A DNA stretch of 5,918 nt, taken from assembly GCA_011042755.1 (NCBI GenBank), contig DRBY01000103.1:1-5918 (forward strand), given 5' to 3'. A program made the position numbers and the translations under genes. A model generated the notes under the pieces. The model was not told the origin of the DNA. It searched no databases and saw nothing but the letters and a program-made list of their open reading frames with translations. The stretch comes from Thermoproteota archaeon. Its GTDB lineage: Archaea; Thermoproteota; Korarchaeia; Korarchaeales; Korarchaeaceae. The stretch's first letter is position 1, and each line of letters opens with the position of its first letter. This document shows, piece after piece, positions 4,780 to 5,918 of this stretch.

Positions 4780-5918
4780 TTGGCTCTGGCGACGATAGGA
4801 GGGAGACCGGTCCTGATACTGAAAGAGGGCACCACGCGGACTAGGGGAGAAGAAGCCAGGAGAATCAATATAATGGCTGCTAGGGCCATTGCAGACGCCA
4901 TAAAGACGACTCTTGGACCCAAAGGCATGGACAAGATGATCGTGGACTCTCTGGGCGACATCACAGTCAGCAACGACGGCGCAACAATTCTCGAGGAGAT
5001 GGAGGTAGCTCACCCTGCCGCCAAGATAATGGTGAACTTAGCCAAGGCCCAGGATAAGGAAGTCGGCGACGGGACCACCACCGCAGTAGTTCTCGCCGGA
5101 GAACTCCTCACTGAGGCGGAGAACCTGCTTGGCAAGGACATCCACCCGACCATAATAATAGACGGCTATGAGAAGGCCCTGAGGTTCGTTGAGGAAGAGC
5201 TGGATAAGATAGCTGTCGAGGTAGACCCAGACGATCTCGACCTCTTGAAGCTGGTAGCGGAGACCTCTATGAGCAGCAAGCTGGTCAGAGGCGCTAGAAA
5301 GAGGCTTGCCGAGGTCGTCGTCGAGGCGATCAAGTCTGTGGAGGAGATTCAGGGAGGAAAGAGAGTCGTTGACGTCGACAACGTGAAGATCATGAAGAAG
5401 AAGGGCGAGAGCCTCGACGAGACTCAGTTCGTCAAGGGCATAGTGCTCGACAAGGAGGTAGTCCACAGGGACATGCCCAAGAGGGTTAAGGACGCCAAGA
5501 TAGCGCTCCTAAACCTCTCCCTAGAGGTCAAGAAGCCCGAGATCGATGTCGAGATCCAGATCTCCTCGCCCGAAGAGCTGAGGCAGTTCATAGACCACGA
5601 GACTCAGATGCTGAGGGAGAAGGTCGAGAAGATAGCTTCCACTGGAGCCAGTGTCGTGTTCTGCCAGAAGGGCATCGACGAGGTGGCGCAGCACTTCTTG
5701 GCCCAGAAGGGCATCATGGCGGTCAGGAGGGTGAGTGAGAAGGACATGAAGAGGCTTGAGAGAGCCACTGGAGGCAAGATCGTCAACAACCTCGAGGATC
5801 TCACGGAGAACGAGCTTGGCTACGCTGGCCTCGTGGAGGAGAGGAAGATCGGCGAGGACAGAATGGTCTTCGTGGAGGACTGCAAGAACCCCAAGGCTGT
5901 GACGATCCTGCTCAGAGC
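4780..5918 (+). CDS. thsA: Thermosome subunit (group II chaperonin), partial at the C-terminus
   Basis: This ATP-driven cytoplasmic chaperonin subunit assembles into double rings with a built-in lid. The window holds 379 codons of a protein that is normally about 550 residues. The N-terminal strand is [10 protein letters not shown] at 9-18. The equatorial ATP site shows [11 protein letters not shown] at 43-53, NDGATIL at 65-71 and GDGTTT at 96-101, including the catalytic-type aspartates. The apical domain follows from about 210, with [17 protein letters not shown] at 251-267 leading into the helical protrusion and VVFCQKGID at 292-300. The second intermediate and equatorial segments are lost at the right edge. 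The start is TTG at 4780, six bases after GGAGGTGA; the first in-frame ATG, at 4873, would remove the N-terminal strand. Lysine codons are almost all AAG. It is divergent from the phosphorylase operon. Which paralogue (alpha or beta) it is cannot be told, so the symbol is provisional. Confidence 0.96.
   Translation, partial: MALATIGGRPVLILKEGTTRTRGEEARRINIMAARAIADAIKTTLGPKGMDKMIVDSLGDITVSNDGATILEEMEVAHPAAKIMVNLAKAQDKEVGDGTTTAVVLAGELLTEAENLLGKDIHPTIIIDGYEKALRFVEEELDKIAVEVDPDDLDLLKLVAETSMSSKLVRGARKRLAEVVVEAIKSVEEIQGGKRVVDVDNVKIMKKKGESLDETQFVKGIVLDKEVVHRDMPKRVKDAKIALLNLSLEVKKPEIDVEIQISSPEELRQFIDHETQMLREKVEKIASTGASVVFCQKGIDEVAQHFLAQKGIMAVRRVSEKDMKRLERATGGKIVNNLEDLTENELGYAGLVEERKIGEDRMVFVEDCKNPKAVTILLR

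Noticed and set aside
4696..5013. Minus-strand open frame across the divergent promoter and the thermosome start
   Set aside because: It overlaps the promoter, the palindrome and the conserved N-terminal coding region of the thermosome, and has no recognisable domain.
5038..5466. Minus-strand open frame opposite the thermosome
   Set aside because: It is antisense to well-conserved chaperonin sequence and has a Leu/Asp-rich translation caused by GAG/AAG codons read backwards.
1..5918. tRNA, rRNA, CRISPR, insertion sequence or prophage
   Set aside because: I saw no cloverleaf, rRNA motif, repeat-spacer pattern, transposase, integrase or terminal repeats. Nearly all of the window is conserved coding sequence, and no gap exceeds about 125 bases.

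Overview
This window comes from an archaeon, probably a thermophile. The evidence is an archaeal-type EF-1A, a group II chaperonin (thermosome), the archaeal (type II) phosphorylating GAPDH, an archaeal phosphoglycerate kinase, TATA-like promoter boxes, strong Shine-Dalgarno sites of the GGAGGTGA type, ATGA stop/start overlaps and heavy use of AGG/AGA and ATA codons. The DNA is moderately G+C-rich by eye. I cannot place the lineage. EF-1A has the short, euryarchaeal/bacterial-like form of the loop that carries an 11-residue insert in many Crenarchaeota and eukaryotes, so an ordinary crenarchaeon looks unlikely.

Layout from left to right: (1) 1-948, minus strand: EF-1A, cut by the left edge after 316 residues. 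(2) 949-1045: a short divergent promoter region with a palindromic TTTTAAAA box. (3) 1046-1522, plus strand: an unrecognised four-helix membrane protein that appears to be leaderless. (4) 1541-4655, minus strand: a tight three-gene operon, transcribed as a 6-oxopurine nucleoside phosphorylase of the MTAP/MTIP family, then phosphoglycerate kinase, then GAPDH. Both junctions are 4-base ATGA overlaps. (5) 4656-4779: a second divergent promoter region with one AT-rich TATA element and a perfect 16-bp GC palindrome in the predicted chaperonin leader. (6) 4780-5918, plus strand: a thermosome subunit, cut by the right edge after 379 codons.

PGK and GAPDH catalyse consecutive steps between 3-phosphoglycerate and glyceraldehyde 3-phosphate. 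The phosphorylase releases a (methylthio)ribose 1-phosphate. In archaea with the pentose bisphosphate/RuBisCO salvage route, ribose 1-phosphate ends as 3-phosphoglycerate, so the operon could join nucleoside salvage to gluconeogenesis. That link is inference. EF-1A and the thermosome use AAG almost exclusively for lysine, as expected of highly expressed genes.

Most of the window is core housekeeping. I see no mobile element, CRISPR array, tRNA, rRNA or defence system. The points most worth a second look are the chaperonin leader, the predicted specificity and operon setting of the phosphorylase, the two compact divergent promoters, and the sequence oddities of EF-1A.
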